Notes: generated from the letters alone by a model not told the origin. A stretch of 64,000 nucleotides of DNA from Candidatus Synechococcus calcipolaris G9 (GCF_029582805.1 NZ_JAKKUT010000002.1:830001-894000); one strand, 5' to 3'. Shown: positions 1 through 10,338, numbered from the stretch's first letter. Program-made: numbers and translations.

Positions 1-175
1 ATCGCTTCATGAAAATTCGATAGCGATCCATCATCTCTTCCATTTTTTCGATGTAGAGTTTTTTACCGGCCCGATCAAACTTGCCGTAGTCAGACCCCAA
101 GGCCATAAGAGACTGATAATCCATAAAAAGCTGTTGAGCTTCCTGCTGGACGATTTCTGAATCGAAAAATCCCAT
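1..175 (-). CDS. DUF1825 family protein, 3' end cut by window edge
   Basis: The minus strand from 175 to the window edge encodes a protein starting MGFFDSEIVQQEAQQLFMDY and reading on without a stop for 58 residues. This beginning is the one I know from the small (about 110-residue) cyanobacterial DUF1825 proteins, which have no established function. The visible part is soluble, helical and charged. The C-terminal half lies outside the window. Family assignment is from memory of the conserved N-terminus. Confidence 0.8.
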   Translation of the reverse strand, partial: MGFFDSEIVQQEAQQLFMDYQSLMALGSDYGKFDRAGKKLYIEKMEEMMDRYRIFMKR

Positions 176-267
176 AGTGGTTATTTTAACGTTGCTAGGG
201 GGACTGTTACCTTACTGGCAATCTTTTTACATTCTATCCCTTCTTAACATTCTCATTCTACCGCGGT

Positions 268-1428
268 TCAAGCTAAACCCAGGCATTGCTCTACATCGGT
301 CAAAATCAGATCTGTGAGAATTTTCTGGGTATATAGACAATGGAGGGTTTCGGTGGAGGCAAAGCTACCATTTTCCCAATATTTATTGCTGGGGGCACCC
401 CCACCACAAACAGGAAAATAATCACAGGTTTGGCGACAGGCTGTTACCCCCGCTTGAATATCCTGATAGATTCGTTGAAAGGTTTCGGTTTGGCAGACGG
501 CTTCAAAGGAATCAGTGCAAACATTTCCAAGGATAAAGCGGCCGTAGTCGGAACTGGTCATACCCAGAAGCTCCGGGGAATAGGTGGCAAAATTTCCATT
601 CACGTCCACGTTCACCATGGCAAAGGGGGTACATAGTTGATTACGGCCCATAGCTTTATCGGTGTAGAGGTGTTCACTCACCCGATCAAATTCCCGAACT
701 TTGAAGGTTCCTTTCGTGGCTTTGGTGAGTTGCCAGAACCGTGCCATGAAGCCTCGATACTGCGATCGCGTGTCATTTTGACTGAGGGAAGATTCCTGAT
801 TTGACCCTTCAATTTCCTCAATATTAAAACCAACATTATGAATCCCTTCTTGCTGGAAGAACTCAAAAATTTCATCAGGGTAGGCCAGGGCATCCTTTGT
901 CAGTACGGCAATAATATGAAAGTTGATCTGGTTATTTTGTAGGTGCTTGATCCCCCGCAGGGTTGCCTGGTGGGTTCCTAGTCCGGTGCGGGTTTTCCGG
1001 TGGGCATCGTGGAGAAAGGCCGGCCCATCTAAGCTTACGCCAACGGAAATTTGCTCGGACTTGAAAAAATCACACCAGTCCGGGGTGATCAATGTGCCAT
1101 TGGTCTGAATCGCATGGGTGACATAGCATTGACGGCTATTGTGCTGCTGCTCTAGGGCGTTAATCTGGGCAAAGGCCTTTTGATAAAACTCAAGGGGTAG
1201 GGTGAGGGGTTCACCGGCATGCCAACAGACCGTGAAATGCTTTCCCAGGAAGCGACTGCTAAACAGATTTTTGAAGAGTGGCTCTAGGAGAGCTAGATCC
1301 ATGCTCTGCCGTTGCGATCGCCCCGGCAGATAGCAATAGTCGCAGTCAATATTACAAAAGGGCGTAGGTTGAATGACCACCAGCCGAAAGGGGCCAAACC
1401 GAGCGAGTTCTGCGTCACTAATCATCAT
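268..1428 (-). CDS. Radical SAM/SPASM peptide maturase (GrrM/OscB-like)
   Basis: A 386-residue radical SAM enzyme. The cluster motif CxxxCxxC is at C25, C29 and C32, and a C-terminal SPASM-type cysteine set (CRQTC...VCGGG...HC, about 330-364) would bind auxiliary iron-sulfur clusters. This architecture is that of anaerobic sulfatase maturases and of peptide-modifying enzymes such as GrrM/OscB, which join aromatic side chains to nearby backbone or side-chain carbons. It lies 126 bases downstream of, and on the same strand as, a small gene whose C-terminus is rich in Trp/Phe-x-Asn/Asp motifs, the pattern expected of a cyclophane substrate. I see no sulfatase nearby, which favours the peptide-maturase reading. 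Radical SAM/SPASM membership is near certain; the substrate is inferred from the neighbour. Confidence 0.85.
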   Translation of the reverse strand: MMISDAELARFGPFRLVVIQPTPFCNIDCDYCYLPGRSQRQSMDLALLEPLFKNLFSSRFLGKHFTVCWHAGEPLTLPLEFYQKAFAQINALEQQHNSRQCYVTHAIQTNGTLITPDWCDFFKSEQISVGVSLDGPAFLHDAHRKTRTGLGTHQATLRGIKHLQNNQINFHIIAVLTKDALAYPDEIFEFFQQEGIHNVGFNIEEIEGSNQESSLSQNDTRSQYRGFMARFWQLTKATKGTFKVREFDRVSEHLYTDKAMGRNQLCTPFAMVNVDVNGNFATYSPELLGMTSSDYGRFILGNVCTDSFEAVCQTETFQRIYQDIQAGVTACRQTCDYFPVCGGGAPSNKYWENGSFASTETLHCLYTQKILTDLILTDVEQCLGLA

Positions 1429-1554
1429 GGCAGTTAGGGCAGGGCTTCAATTTGCCGCAATGCCGCAACCAACGGCAGGAATAGGTTTGCTTAGTGATTC
1501 CATAACCGTCAGATAGATCTAATTACTAAATTACTTTTAATTATTACTTTACTC

Positions 1555-1917
1555 TTAATTACTAAAGTCTGACCAAATATCTTCCCAGTAGGCCCCATCA
1601 TTAAAATTAATCCAGGTGTCTTCCCAATAGGCCAACTGCTGATTTTCTGAGACGGGAGTGAGTCCCATGGACTGAATTTGATCTTTGCCTTGCTGAAGGC
1701 GATCGCGCACCGTGGAAAGACGCTGGGCTAGGGAGAGGCTAGGGTCTCCATTGCCAAGGGTGGTATCGGGTACATCAGGGTTAGAAGCTGCTTCCCCTAC
1801 CCCTCCTGTGGTGACAAGGGTTAATAAAAACAGTAGGCTGGCAGTGCCGTGGCTTACAATACCGTTGTTATTCGGCATAATCCGATGCAGAAGTCCTTCA
1901 CGTCTAGGGTCACTCAT
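1555..1917 (-). CDS. Candidate cyclophane RiPP precursor (GrrA/OscA-like)
   Basis: A 120-residue protein with a hydrophobic, signal-like stretch near residues 24-45 and a low-complexity middle. The final 25 residues are two imperfect repeats, AYWEDTWINFND and AYWEDIWSDFSN, separated by one Gly. They contain six overlapping aromatic-x-Asn/Asp triplets (WED, WIN, FND, WED, WSD, FSN). Three-residue cyclophane (triceptide) maturases act on aromatic-x-x motifs, often ending in Asn or Asp, so the repeats look like the modified core and the rest like leader. The gene directly precedes the SPASM enzyme. An alternative start is Met14 (1878). Classical GrrA proteins are Gly-rich, and this one is not, so it would be an unusual member. 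Function is inferred from repeat pattern plus context. Confidence 0.7.
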   Translation of the reverse strand: MSDPRREGLLHRIMPNNNGIVSHGTASLLFLLTLVTTGGVGEAASNPDVPDTTLGNGDPSLSLAQRLSTVRDRLQQGKDQIQSMGLTPVSENQQLAYWEDTWINFNDGAYWEDIWSDFSN

Positions 1918-2090
1918 CTCACTTATAGCAGATTTAGTGATTAGGCGGAACGTCCTACCGCAAATTAACCTACACCACTGAACAGGGAAGAAGTAGAGAG
2001 CTATAGGTTTTGGGCGTTAGACTTAGGAGACCACCAGCCAAAATCATCATCAACAATGATCAATGATCATTAATCAATCCGATCAATAGC

Positions 2091-2231
2091 CTAGGCTGCG
2101 TTATGTTTTGTCGGGCGATCGCCGGAAAAGGGCTGAACTCCCGTGGCAGGATAATGATCATTTCGGGGGGTAAAAATACGTGTAAAGGCTTCAAAAAGAA
2201 ACCGCATCATGTTCCTCAAGGTTCGTAGCAT
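2091..2231 (-). CDS. Small conserved-looking protein (46 aa)
   Basis: A short minus-strand ORF beginning MLRTLRNMMRFLFEAF and ending with a DHYPATGVQPFSGD-type tail. I recall short cyanobacterial proteins with a hydrophobic or basic N-terminus followed by a P-x-DD-x-YPATG-x-QP motif, and this resembles them. Met8 or Met9 are alternative starts. It lies alone in the 1918-2436 gap; the remainder of that gap shows only AT-rich sequence with tGATCAtt-type repeats. No function is known to me. Confidence 0.55.
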   Translation of the reverse strand: MLRTLRNMMRFLFEAFTRIFTPRNDHYPATGVQPFSGDRPTKHNAA

Positions 2232-2436
2232 AAGACTTCTCCCTGTTGAGACTACCTTGCTATCTCAACTATAGAAAATCCATCTTGGTTCATGAGAAAG
2301 GTTGATACAATTATTTAGAAAAGCAGGGGATTTTGTAACATTTTATGATCATTTTATGATCATTTTTAACGTTGAGTTTTAAGTGTCCTTACGATTTATT
2401 GGTATTGTTGATTTTTGTATTTTATACCGTACCAAC

Positions 2437-3297
2437 ATGATGCTGGCAACCTTACCCATTCCGCTCAAAATCATCGTTTTTTTGTTTCTTTTTACATTTT
2501 TATTTTCTGTTGCCCTGGGGAAATCAACGGTTGAGATCATTACCTTGATGAAATCTAACGTATTGGGGCGATCTCTATTGGTGAATTTTATTTTACTGCC
2601 AGTTTTGGGGATAATACTCGTTAAGTTATTTCAGCTACCGTCGGAAACGTCCCTAGGGTTTTTAATGATAGCGGTAACTCCAGGGGGCTTACTGGCCTTA
2701 CACTTTGCCCGAGTTTCTAAAGGTAGTCTCATCTATGCCGTGGGGCTAGTGATTCTACTATCCTTTCTATCGATTGTCCTTACTCCCTTGCTCATTTATG
2801 TTCTTTTTCCCGGTTTCCAGGCCACGAGCATACCGATTTTGTCGCTGATTGGCCACCTTTTAATTCTGATTATCCCTCCCCTCTTTGCTGGACAGGTGAT
2901 ACAACGGTGGTTCCCCAGGATTACCCCAAAGCTACAAAAATTAGCAACGGCTTTATCTGTTGTCTTATTCATGGCATTAACGATCTATACCTCAACCCTC
3001 AAAGCCTTAGATCCCAGATCGCTGGGATGGAATAGCTGGGGAGCGATGGCCACATTTGTGATCATGGCATGGATCATGGGTTGGCTGTTTGGTGGCCCTC
3101 ATTTGGTAAATCGTAAAGTCCTAGCCATCAGTACCAGTATGCGAAATGTTGCCATTTGTCTATTAATTGGCAGTAGTAGTGGATTTAGCCAAGGGAGTGA
3201 ACTAGCCATTATTGGCTTTAGTGAGTTGCTAGTTCCCATGAATTTAGTGTTTGCGATCGCCCTACGTCGCCTCAAAACCGCGACTCTTATGCCTTAG
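2437..3297 (+). CDS. Bile acid:sodium symporter (BASS) family-like membrane protein
   Basis: About 286 residues, almost entirely hydrophobic, with roughly nine or ten membrane segments. A mid-protein stretch reading SETSLGFLMIAVTPGGLLAL and a second short NVAICLLIG segment resemble the two discontinuous helices of BASS/arsenite-transporter-type carriers. Such proteins move organic anions with sodium across the plasma membrane; the substrate cannot be told from sequence. A GTG upstream at 2383 would add 18 residues; I prefer the ATG at 2437 because the hydrophobic domain begins there. It is separated by 67 bases from the COQ4-like gene on the same strand, so co-transcription is possible. Confidence 0.65.
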   Translation: MMLATLPIPLKIIVFLFLFTFLFSVALGKSTVEIITLMKSNVLGRSLLVNFILLPVLGIILVKLFQLPSETSLGFLMIAVTPGGLLALHFARVSKGSLIYAVGLVILLSFLSIVLTPLLIYVLFPGFQATSIPILSLIGHLLILIIPPLFAGQVIQRWFPRITPKLQKLATALSVVLFMALTIYTSTLKALDPRSLGWNSWGAMATFVIMAWIMGWLFGGPHLVNRKVLAISTSMRNVAICLLIGSSSGFSQGSELAIIGFSELLVPMNLVFAIALRRLKTATLMP

Positions 3298-3364
3298 ATG
3301 GGATAATCGTATTCATTAACATGAACGTTAATCGATAAGAAAAACTGGGAACTCGGAGTAATAG

Positions 3365-4075
3365 ATGCTGAAACAATTTGAAGAACTCACCCGCACCGTT
3401 CGGAACTTACAGGCCGTTACAGATCTGCTCAAATCCATGGGGGAAAAAACCGACAATGTATTTGATATTGAAGATAACTTTCGCGGCAGTCATCAGATGC
3501 AAGTCTGTGTTGATCGGGTTAAAGCCATTCCCGATGCCCGGGCCATGATGGAATCTCGCTATCTTGGCCCCGATATTGATCTAGACGCATTAGTACAACT
3601 ACCACAGGGTAGCCTGGGTCATACCTATGCCACCGTCATGAAAACCCTCGGCTATGACCCTAATTTTTTCCGTCGTCGTAACATTGAAACCGATGACGAC
3701 TGGGTGACCATGCGCCTCCGCAAAACCCATGATATTATTCATGTCATCACTGGCTTTGGCCCCACGGGTGGCGAATTGGGGGTACTTTCTGTTAATGCGG
3801 TTCAGATTAGCTATCCCATGTCTGTTGTCCTTCAGGTGGCCAGTATGGGGTTAGCCCTAAAACGTCAACCGGACAAGCTCCAGTACATAACCCAGCAGGC
3901 AGCACGAGGTATGGGCATGGCCCTTCAGATCAAACCCCTCATTGCCCAGCGTTGGGAAGACGGTTGGCATAAGCCTCTGCGGCAATGGCGTGAGGAATTA
4001 AACATCACCGATCCTGTCATTGATGAACCTTATAGTCTCAAAAAGCGTCTACCGGAGCTAGATTTGGATTGGTGA
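3365..4075 (+). CDS. COQ4-like protein
   Basis: A 236-residue soluble protein with the COQ4 family signature: a HDxxH motif (HDIIH) followed about ten residues later by a Glu in GPTGGE, the ligand set that binds a divalent metal in COQ4. In mitochondria COQ4 takes part in ubiquinone biosynthesis. Cyanobacteria make plastoquinone instead, so the role here is open; an organising or decarboxylase-like role in quinone synthesis would be an inference. The ATG at 3365 follows a CGGAG ribosome-binding sequence. It lies between a BASS-type transporter and a hypothetical gene on the same strand. Confidence 0.8.
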   Translation: MLKQFEELTRTVRNLQAVTDLLKSMGEKTDNVFDIEDNFRGSHQMQVCVDRVKAIPDARAMMESRYLGPDIDLDALVQLPQGSLGHTYATVMKTLGYDPNFFRRRNIETDDDWVTMRLRKTHDIIHVITGFGPTGGELGVLSVNAVQISYPMSVVLQVASMGLALKRQPDKLQYITQQAARGMGMALQIKPLIAQRWEDGWHKPLRQWREELNITDPVIDEPYSLKKRLPELDLDW

Positions 4076-4293
4076 TTGGGCAATGTAATTGCTACATTAT
4101 AGGAACGGTAGTCAGGGTGTTTGGGGGATTGATGTGATCGGTGTCACCGATTTAAGTTGCGGTGGATCACCACTGGCTAGAAACAAATCTCCTATGATGA
4201 CACTCATGACAGCAGAAAGGATCTAAGGAGTATTATCCTTTGTGCCTGTGTTCCTGCACCTAAAACCGACGTTATATTTTTCAAATAGGAGCA

Positions 4294-5556
4294 GTGGCGA
4301 TCGTGAACACGTGGATTCAGCGAAGTGACTACCAACTCATTTATGATCATTTGCTTGACTGTGTGCAAAACGAAACGCCACAGCAGGTGATGGAGCGGTT
4401 TCGAGCATTGTTCATCATGGGGTACACCTACCCGGATCGTTCTGTGCAAGGGGCACTGGATCAGATCGTGGGCGATCGCAATGCCGAGCATAATTTCAAG
4501 CTTTTTATTAATCGCTGTTGCCACATTCTGGTTAATCGTTGGCAGAAGCGGCCCTTGCTCCATGGGGCAATCCCAGAATTTTTAGCTCTCCTGGAAACAC
4601 CCATTGCCATGCCCGCCGGTGGACTGAGCCGGGCCACCATTGTCCGCAGACTACGACTTCTATTTAAGGGCTATCTAGAGAGCGAATACTACCAAAAGCT
4701 GCAACGGGTGGCCCAGTTCGTGGGTGAGGATCACCGGGATCTGTCCTCCATTCGTCGCAATACCGATCGCCCTCTGAGTTCTCTCATTCGTCGTTATCCT
4801 TACCTTTACGATCATTGCCTCATTGGGGACGAGACGACTGCTGAAGAAAAAAGCTTTATTATGAGATCCCAATCTAAAATTCAGCAACAGTTTGAGTTAG
4901 ATCTTTCCAACTACCTGACGACGGAGTTTCGGATTGGTAACGGCAATACAGTCATTGCCCCAGTCAAAAATCCGACCCTCCTCAGCGATACGGAATTGAA
5001 AACCTCCCTGAAGCACTTTGTTGGCAAAGTAGACGGCCGCCAGACCTATCGGGATATGGCCCAGCAGTTTAACCAGCAAACCGCCAAGAATAAATCCACG
5101 GAAGCCTTTAAGCGCGAGTTTTACCACTATCTCACGGATACCAGTGGGGTTAGCTTTGGCAATGGTCGGTTTCGGCAGCGATTCGAGCAATACATCAAGA
5201 CGTTGCCCGCCCTCCAGCAGACCCACCAATTGAATGATTTTGCATTAGTGCGTACCTGTAGCCAAACCCTCAATTACCTGGTGGTGGATAGTGCCCAAAA
5301 TCCAAATCACCTTGTCTTTGTGGATCTGCTCAACAATATTGGTACCCCTGCGACCATTGGTCTGCTTCTAAAGATTGTCCTCGTATCTAAAAAAGTGAAG
5401 CCTTACCTAGAGAAGCGGTTTGCAATTCTGTTTAACCATTACCAGTCGTTTAATCGCGGCAAGGTCAAATGGTTGGTGAACTGCCTAGAGAACTTCAATA
5501 TTGCCACGGCCACCCATTTTGGTCGCCAAGACTTTTCCTTTTTCTCTAAACTCTAG
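4294..5556 (+). CDS. Conserved hypothetical protein (420 aa)
   Basis: GTG start at 4294 preceded by an AGGAG sequence. The protein is soluble, mostly helical and rich in Arg, Gln and Tyr, with no signal peptide or membrane segment and no catalytic motif that I recognise. The reading frame has normal cyanobacterial codon use, and its length and composition suggest a real gene. It lies convergent to chlD, with only 35 bases between the stop codons. No function can be given. Confidence 0.75.
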   Translation: MAIVNTWIQRSDYQLIYDHLLDCVQNETPQQVMERFRALFIMGYTYPDRSVQGALDQIVGDRNAEHNFKLFINRCCHILVNRWQKRPLLHGAIPEFLALLETPIAMPAGGLSRATIVRRLRLLFKGYLESEYYQKLQRVAQFVGEDHRDLSSIRRNTDRPLSSLIRRYPYLYDHCLIGDETTAEEKSFIMRSQSKIQQQFELDLSNYLTTEFRIGNGNTVIAPVKNPTLLSDTELKTSLKHFVGKVDGRQTYRDMAQQFNQQTAKNKSTEAFKREFYHYLTDTSGVSFGNGRFRQRFEQYIKTLPALQQTHQLNDFALVRTCSQTLNYLVVDSAQNPNHLVFVDLLNNIGTPATIGLLLKIVLVSKKVKPYLEKRFAILFNHYQSFNRGKVKWLVNCLENFNIATATHFGRQDFSFFSKL

Positions 5557-5591
5557 TAAGTTATAGAAATTATAGATTTCTCTCAAATTCC

Positions 5592-7598
5592 TTAAAAGTT
5601 CAGGGCATTTTGAGTCACGGTGGCGATCGCCTGATCCGTAGCCTTGGGTAGGTGATAGTATTTGCCCCCGGCTTGGGTTGCCAGATCCTTTGCCATCCCC
5701 GTCGATACAAAGCGATTTTCCGTATCAATTACCAAGAGTTTCAGACCGAGGCCCTGGATTTTAGCGGCAATATCTAATAACTCTCCCTTAATATCCGGCT
5801 TTTCCCCCTCTGGTAGCGGATCCCCTAGGGAACGCGCTAGGGGGATATTACCACGCCCATCGGTAATGGCCACAATCATCACCTGGCCAATATCGCCAGA
5901 CTGACGGGCATTCATGCCGACGCGAACCGCTTGGGTGAGTCCATGGGCCAGGGGAGAGCCGCCACCACAGGGCAAGGTTTCCAGACGACGGCGGGCCGCT
6001 TCAATGGATCGGGTGGGGGGGAGGAGAACCTCTGCCTGTTCACCCCGGAAGGGAATCAGGGCAATCATGTCGCGGTTTTGGTAGGCCTGGGTGAGTAATC
6101 GCAGGACGGCGCCCTTGGCAGAATTCATCCGATTGAGGGCCATGGAACCCGAGGCATCCACAACAAATATAATTAAGGCTCCGGCTTTGCGGGCTAGGCG
6201 TTTAATCCGTAGATCATTGGATTCAACAATGACCTTCCGGTGGGGCTGGCGCAGTCGTCGCGATTGTTGATAGGGTGCTGCCGTTCGCAGGGTTGCATCT
6301 ACGGCAATGCGTCCGCCTCGACCCCTGGGTAAAATGGGCCGGACATAGCGACCCCGATCCTGGGAATAGACTAAACTGCGACTGCCCGATTTCCCTTGGC
6401 GTTGGGATAGTTGGGCAAAGTAGAGGACGGAATCATCTAAAACCGTACCATCCGCATCAAAAACAAATTCCTCAGGAACCGGTGGCATTTCCTCGGGATC
6501 TGATTCTGGGGGGTCGCTCTCGTCCTCGTCTGGCTCATCCGGATCTTGCTGATCCTCCATTTGGTTATTGGGGGGAGGAGGTGGTGGGGGTGGTGAGGGC
6601 GTTTCCACTTGCGTCGCCCGGGGAACAATGACTAACTCGACGGCGCGGCGCAGATCTTCAGCAGTGACATCAGCGCGACCATTCAGGGCCGCATGGGCCC
6701 GGGCAACCCCCACGGCAAAGAGTTCGGCTCGGTGGCCCTGCACCCCTGCCCGGAGGGCCTCGGTCACTAAGTAGGCAATTTGTTGGCGTTGAATGCGGAC
6801 ATCTTTTAGCCATTCCCGTGCCAGAATAATTTGGGTTTTGAGATCATCCAGTTCGGGGGTGTATTCAGCTAAGAAGGCTTCTGGAGAATGGGCAAAGGCA
6901 GTAACTTGATCTACGGCAGCTACCCGTTCATCTAATCCGAGGACAGTATCCGCAGACAGGGCGATGGCAATGCGATCCAGTAAATGGGGCCGTAGTTCCC
7001 CTTCCTCGGGGTTGTAGGTGGCAATAAGTAGGGGGCGACAGGCGTGTTGAATACTAATGCCTTCCCGCTCAATTTGATTTCGCCCTTGGGTCAACGTGGT
7101 AAGTAATAAATTTGCAATTTGCTCATCCAGAAGATTAATTTCATCCACGTACAGGACTCCCCGATGGGCGGCGGCTAGGAGTCCCGGCTGGAAGACCGCT
7201 TCCCCACGCTGGACGGATTGACTCACATCCACGGAACCCAGTAACCGATCTTCAGTAATGCCCAGGGGAATTTGAATAAATGGTGCGGGAATCACTTCCC
7301 TCTCTAGGGTTTTGCCATGACTCCAGGCCAGGAGGGTGATGTCCCAATCCTGGGGGCGATCGGGATCAGGGTTGGCAAAGATGCGGGGAGCATCACTGGC
7401 GATCGCCGGCTGAATGACCTCAATGGGCGGCAAAAGGTGATGAATGGCCCGGGCCAGGACAGATTTAGCGGTTCCTCGCCGGCCAGCAATGACGACTCCC
7501 CCTAAGCCTGGGTCGATCGCCGCTAAAAGTAGGGCTAGTTTAATGGCTTCTTGGCCAATAACGGCGGTCAGGGGAAAATCGACGGTTTTCAGGGCCAT
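5592..7598 (-). CDS. chlD: Magnesium chelatase subunit D
   Basis: ChlD forms, with ChlI and ChlH, the ATP-dependent enzyme that inserts Mg into protoporphyrin IX, the first committed step of chlorophyll synthesis. The 668 residues show an N-terminal AAA+ module with a Walker A-like GRRGTAKS near residue 37, a proline run followed by an acidic Asp/Glu/Pro-rich linker (about 340-385), and a C-terminal integrin-type vWA domain with the MIDAS motif DASGSM. This order is diagnostic of ChlD. Met16 of the longest frame (7598) is chosen as start because the family begins close to [10 protein letters not shown]; the longest frame would start at 7643. Confidence 0.95.
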   Translation of the reverse strand: MALKTVDFPLTAVIGQEAIKLALLLAAIDPGLGGVVIAGRRGTAKSVLARAIHHLLPPIEVIQPAIASDAPRIFANPDPDRPQDWDITLLAWSHGKTLEREVIPAPFIQIPLGITEDRLLGSVDVSQSVQRGEAVFQPGLLAAAHRGVLYVDEINLLDEQIANLLLTTLTQGRNQIEREGISIQHACRPLLIATYNPEEGELRPHLLDRIAIALSADTVLGLDERVAAVDQVTAFAHSPEAFLAEYTPELDDLKTQIILAREWLKDVRIQRQQIAYLVTEALRAGVQGHRAELFAVGVARAHAALNGRADVTAEDLRRAVELVIVPRATQVETPSPPPPPPPPNNQMEDQQDPDEPDEDESDPPESDPEEMPPVPEEFVFDADGTVLDDSVLYFAQLSQRQGKSGSRSLVYSQDRGRYVRPILPRGRGGRIAVDATLRTAAPYQQSRRLRQPHRKVIVESNDLRIKRLARKAGALIIFVVDASGSMALNRMNSAKGAVLRLLTQAYQNRDMIALIPFRGEQAEVLLPPTRSIEAARRRLETLPCGGGSPLAHGLTQAVRVGMNARQSGDIGQVMIVAITDGRGNIPLARSLGDPLPEGEKPDIKGELLDIAAKIQGLGLKLLVIDTENRFVSTGMAKDLATQAGGKYYHLPKATDQAIATVTQNALNF

Positions 7599-7829
7599 AG
7601 ACGGAATATATACAGGATTGACATCTACAGCTATCTTACGCAATTTTTTGTTTAATTTTTGGCTTTCAGAGTTTCAGGGGTCTTGGGATTGTCATCGGGT
7701 TGTGGTTCACCTGTCACACCGCTGAAATATACCTTTCCTAGATTGGTTACTGTCCACCTTGGTAAAGTTTTTCTGGGCTGTCCCTAAACGGATCATCCAG
7801 GAGGGCTTGCTAGGTTACATCGCTGAGCC

Positions 7830-8489
7830 ATGAATTTCCTATCTTTGTTGCCGATCGCCATTGCCCTGAGTCTGGATAGTTTTGGAGTAGGTGTCACCTA
7901 TGGGGCCCGCCGTCTCCGAGTCCCCCTGGGATCTCTGGGCATTATTACCCTTTGCACGGGTCTGAGTTTAGTCATTGCTGTTCTGATTGGGGATTTGCTC
8001 GTTGCCCTACTGTCTAAGGAATTAACCGAGTCCATTGGTGGATTCCTATTGGTGGCGATCGGGCTGTATGCGGTGATTAATCATTTCAAATCCCAATTAC
8101 AGCGATCCTCAAAACCCCTGGATTACCACGCCAACCCGACGGATCGGCCCGGGTATCACCCCCCGGAACACGAAAATTTAGGGGTCATTCCAGAGATTCT
8201 CCAGGATCCCATGGCCGCCGACTTCGACCACTCCAACTCCATTTCCTTGCAGGAGGCCTTCTTTTTGGGGCTGGCCCTCTCCATTGATTCCTTTGTGGCG
8301 GGGGTGAGTATTCGCCTGTTGGGATATTCTCCCTGGCTGATTATTTTTACCATTGCCATGATGAGTAGTATCTTTCTCTACATTGGCATTCAAACTGGAA
8401 TCATGATTGCTGGCCACCGTTGGCTGAAACAACTCCCCTATTTTCCCAGCACGATGTTGATTGTGATTGGACTCCATAAAATCTTTTAG
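7830..8489 (+). CDS. MntP/YtaF-like membrane transporter
   Basis: 219 residues with six predicted membrane segments arranged as two halves, each opening with an Asp-Ser-Phe motif ([12 protein letters not shown] near residue 15 and [10 protein letters not shown] near 155). This internal repeat of a membrane-embedded Asp is typical of the MntP manganese exporter and the related YtaF family. The hydrophilic loop between the halves (about 88-135) is His/Pro/Asp-rich, as in YtaF-type proteins. Manganese export is plausible in a photosynthetic cell but is not shown by the sequence. It converges with the IPP isomerase gene, overlapping it by 4 bases. Confidence 0.75.
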   Translation: MNFLSLLPIAIALSLDSFGVGVTYGARRLRVPLGSLGIITLCTGLSLVIAVLIGDLLVALLSKELTESIGGFLLVAIGLYAVINHFKSQLQRSSKPLDYHANPTDRPGYHPPEHENLGVIPEILQDPMAADFDHSNSISLQEAFFLGLALSIDSFVAGVSIRLLGYSPWLIIFTIAMMSSIFLYIGIQTGIMIAGHRWLKQLPYFPSTMLIVIGLHKIF

Positions 8490-9529
8490 GGATTTCTGAG
8501 TAATGAACTTCCCTGATGGAGTTGGCTAAGGTTCTTACAACCAGTACAAAATAAAACGGTTTTTAGTTCCCCTAGGGTGATCTCAATATGTTCAAATAAG
8601 GCTTCTTCGGAAATATGGGCCGCTTGCAGAAACGGTCGGGCCAGCCCCCCCAGATCAGCTCCCAGGGCGATCGCCTTGGCCACGTCTAACCCATTCTTGA
8701 GACCGCCAGAGGCAATCAAAGGATAGTCCGGGTGGTTTTCACGAATATCCTGAAGACAGTCCGCCGTAGGAATCCCCCAGTCCGCAAAGGTTTGCCCCAA
8801 GGCGCGTTGGCGAGGATCCGTGGCCCGCGCTGCTTCCACCTTGGCCCAGGAGGTTCCTCCCGCACCGGCGACATCAATGGCCGCTACCCCAGCCTGGATC
8901 AGCTGATCGGCGATCGCCCCGGAAATACCATTCCCCACCTCTTTGACAATGACGGGTACCTCTAATTGCTGGCACAGATCCCTGATTTTGGGCAGGAGTC
9001 CCTTAAAGTTGCGATCGCCTCGGGTTTGCACCGCCTCCTGAAGCGGATTGAGATGGAGAATCAGGGCATTGGCATCTAAAATTTTAATAATTTTGCCACA
9101 GTCGTCCACCCCACAGCCATAGTTCAATTGCACCGCGCCAATATTTGCCAAGAGGGGAGTATCCGGGGCAACCTCTCGCACGGCAAAGGTTTCGGCGATT
9201 TGCGGTTGCTCCAATAACACTCGTTGGGAACCGACACCCATGGGAATCCGAAAATGTTGAGCGGCACGGGCTAACCGACGATTAATTTTTCCCGCTAGGG
9301 CCGTTCCCCCCGTCATGGATGAAATTAATAAAGGGGCCGCTAAGGGCCATCCCAAAAAGGTGGTCTGAATATCCAGATCATCAAAATCTAATTCAGGTAA
9401 ACAGGTATGACGAAAGCGATAGCGTTCCAGCCCTGTGGAGACAAGGGGTGATTCCACATCCCCATGGATGCAAATATCTAGGTGCTCAGCCTTACGATGC
9501 TCAATGTCACTAGCACGGGGATTATTCAT
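8486..9529 (-). CDS. fni: Type 2 isopentenyl-diphosphate delta-isomerase
   Basis: A 347-residue FMN-dependent TIM-barrel enzyme that interconverts isopentenyl and dimethylallyl diphosphate for carotenoid, phytol and quinone synthesis. Seen in order: RKAEHLDIC near the N-terminus, [41 protein letters not shown], and ASGGLKNG near the C-terminus. All are conserved in type 2 enzymes and absent from the metal-dependent type 1. The length is standard. It lies 7 bases downstream of the response-regulator gene on the same strand, so the two may be co-transcribed. Confidence 0.95.
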   Translation of the reverse strand: MNNPRASDIEHRKAEHLDICIHGDVESPLVSTGLERYRFRHTCLPELDFDDLDIQTTFLGWPLAAPLLISSMTGGTALAGKINRRLARAAQHFRIPMGVGSQRVLLEQPQIAETFAVREVAPDTPLLANIGAVQLNYGCGVDDCGKIIKILDANALILHLNPLQEAVQTRGDRNFKGLLPKIRDLCQQLEVPVIVKEVGNGISGAIADQLIQAGVAAIDVAGAGGTSWAKVEAARATDPRQRALGQTFADWGIPTADCLQDIRENHPDYPLIASGGLKNGLDVAKAIALGADLGGLARPFLQAAHISEEALFEHIEITLGELKTVLFCTGCKNLSQLHQGSSLLRNP

Positions 9530-9536
9530 GGGAAGT

Positions 9537-10217
9537 CTAGGAGGCTAGATTATTTTCAAGGGCAAAGCGGACTAATTCGGTACGGCTACTTGTTCCCGTT
9601 TTTACAAAAAGACGACTCACATACTTTTCAATATTCCGCACACTGGTATTTAGCTGACTGGCAATTTCCTTATTCATGAGTCCTTGGACGACTAATTGTA
9701 AAACACTTTCTTCCCGAGGGGTTAAATCTAACTTGATTGGCTGTACCGTGGTTGATTTCCCCCCCTGCTTCACCAGCATGGTTCGTAGTTCCGCAATTTG
9801 TTGGGCAAGACTGGCTAAATTTGGCTCTGCTTCATCCCGAGCAGCGGCCTGCCGTCGGATCAGATTATTGACAATGGCGACTAATTCATCGGGGTCAAAG
9901 GGTTTAGAGAGATAGGCATCACAACCAGCATCATAGCCCTGGATGCGATCGCGCTTCATGCCCCGTGCCGTCAGAAAAATCACCGGAATATGGCTTAAAT
10001 GGCTTTCACTGCGTAGAGACTCTAGAAATTCGTAACCATCCACCTGGGGCATCATAATATCGCTGATCACCAAATCTGGAATCTCCGATTGTAAATAGTC
10101 CAAAGCTGCCTGGGCACTGGATACCGCCGTTACCGTAAAGCCACTGTCTTCCAGGTAGGCCTGTACGGCTTCCCGTAGGCCCGGTTCATCGTCCACTAAT
10201 AAAAGATGGCCACTCAT
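9537..10217 (-). CDS. NarL-type response regulator (Rre1/Ycf29-like)
   Basis: 226 residues: a receiver domain with the acidic pair D9/D10 and phospho-acceptor D53 (ISDIMMP), a conserved Lys in [10 protein letters not shown], a linker, and a C-terminal LuxR-type helix-turn-helix ([12 protein letters not shown]...[21 protein letters not shown]). The receiver and the pattern [23 protein letters not shown] match my recollection of cyanobacterial Rre1 and plastid Ycf29, regulators of stress-responsive genes. No histidine kinase lies beside it, as is usual for Rre1. The exact orthology is from memory. Confidence 0.8.
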   Translation of the reverse strand: MSGHLLLVDDEPGLREAVQAYLEDSGFTVTAVSSAQAALDYLQSEIPDLVISDIMMPQVDGYEFLESLRSESHLSHIPVIFLTARGMKRDRIQGYDAGCDAYLSKPFDPDELVAIVNNLIRRQAAARDEAEPNLASLAQQIAELRTMLVKQGGKSTTVQPIKLDLTPREESVLQLVVQGLMNKEIASQLNTSVRNIEKYVSRLFVKTGTSSRTELVRFALENNLAS

Positions 10218-10338
10218 CGTTCGTTTCCTCCCTAGGCTTAGTGTAGCTAGTTAAACCCATCTCCTCGAAAAATATATTGGGGTATGATGAAAACTCCCCT
10301 CCATAACCGTCAAGGGTTTCTCCCACTCTAACCATGCC

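Noticed and set aside
1918-2090. Possible attC-like ends near 1940-1980
   Set aside because: A GATTAGGC-like string is present, but no pairing L boxes at the expected distance.
6275-6774. Plus-strand ORFs inside chlD
   Set aside because: Shadow frames of the Pro/Asp-rich linker; no signals of their own.
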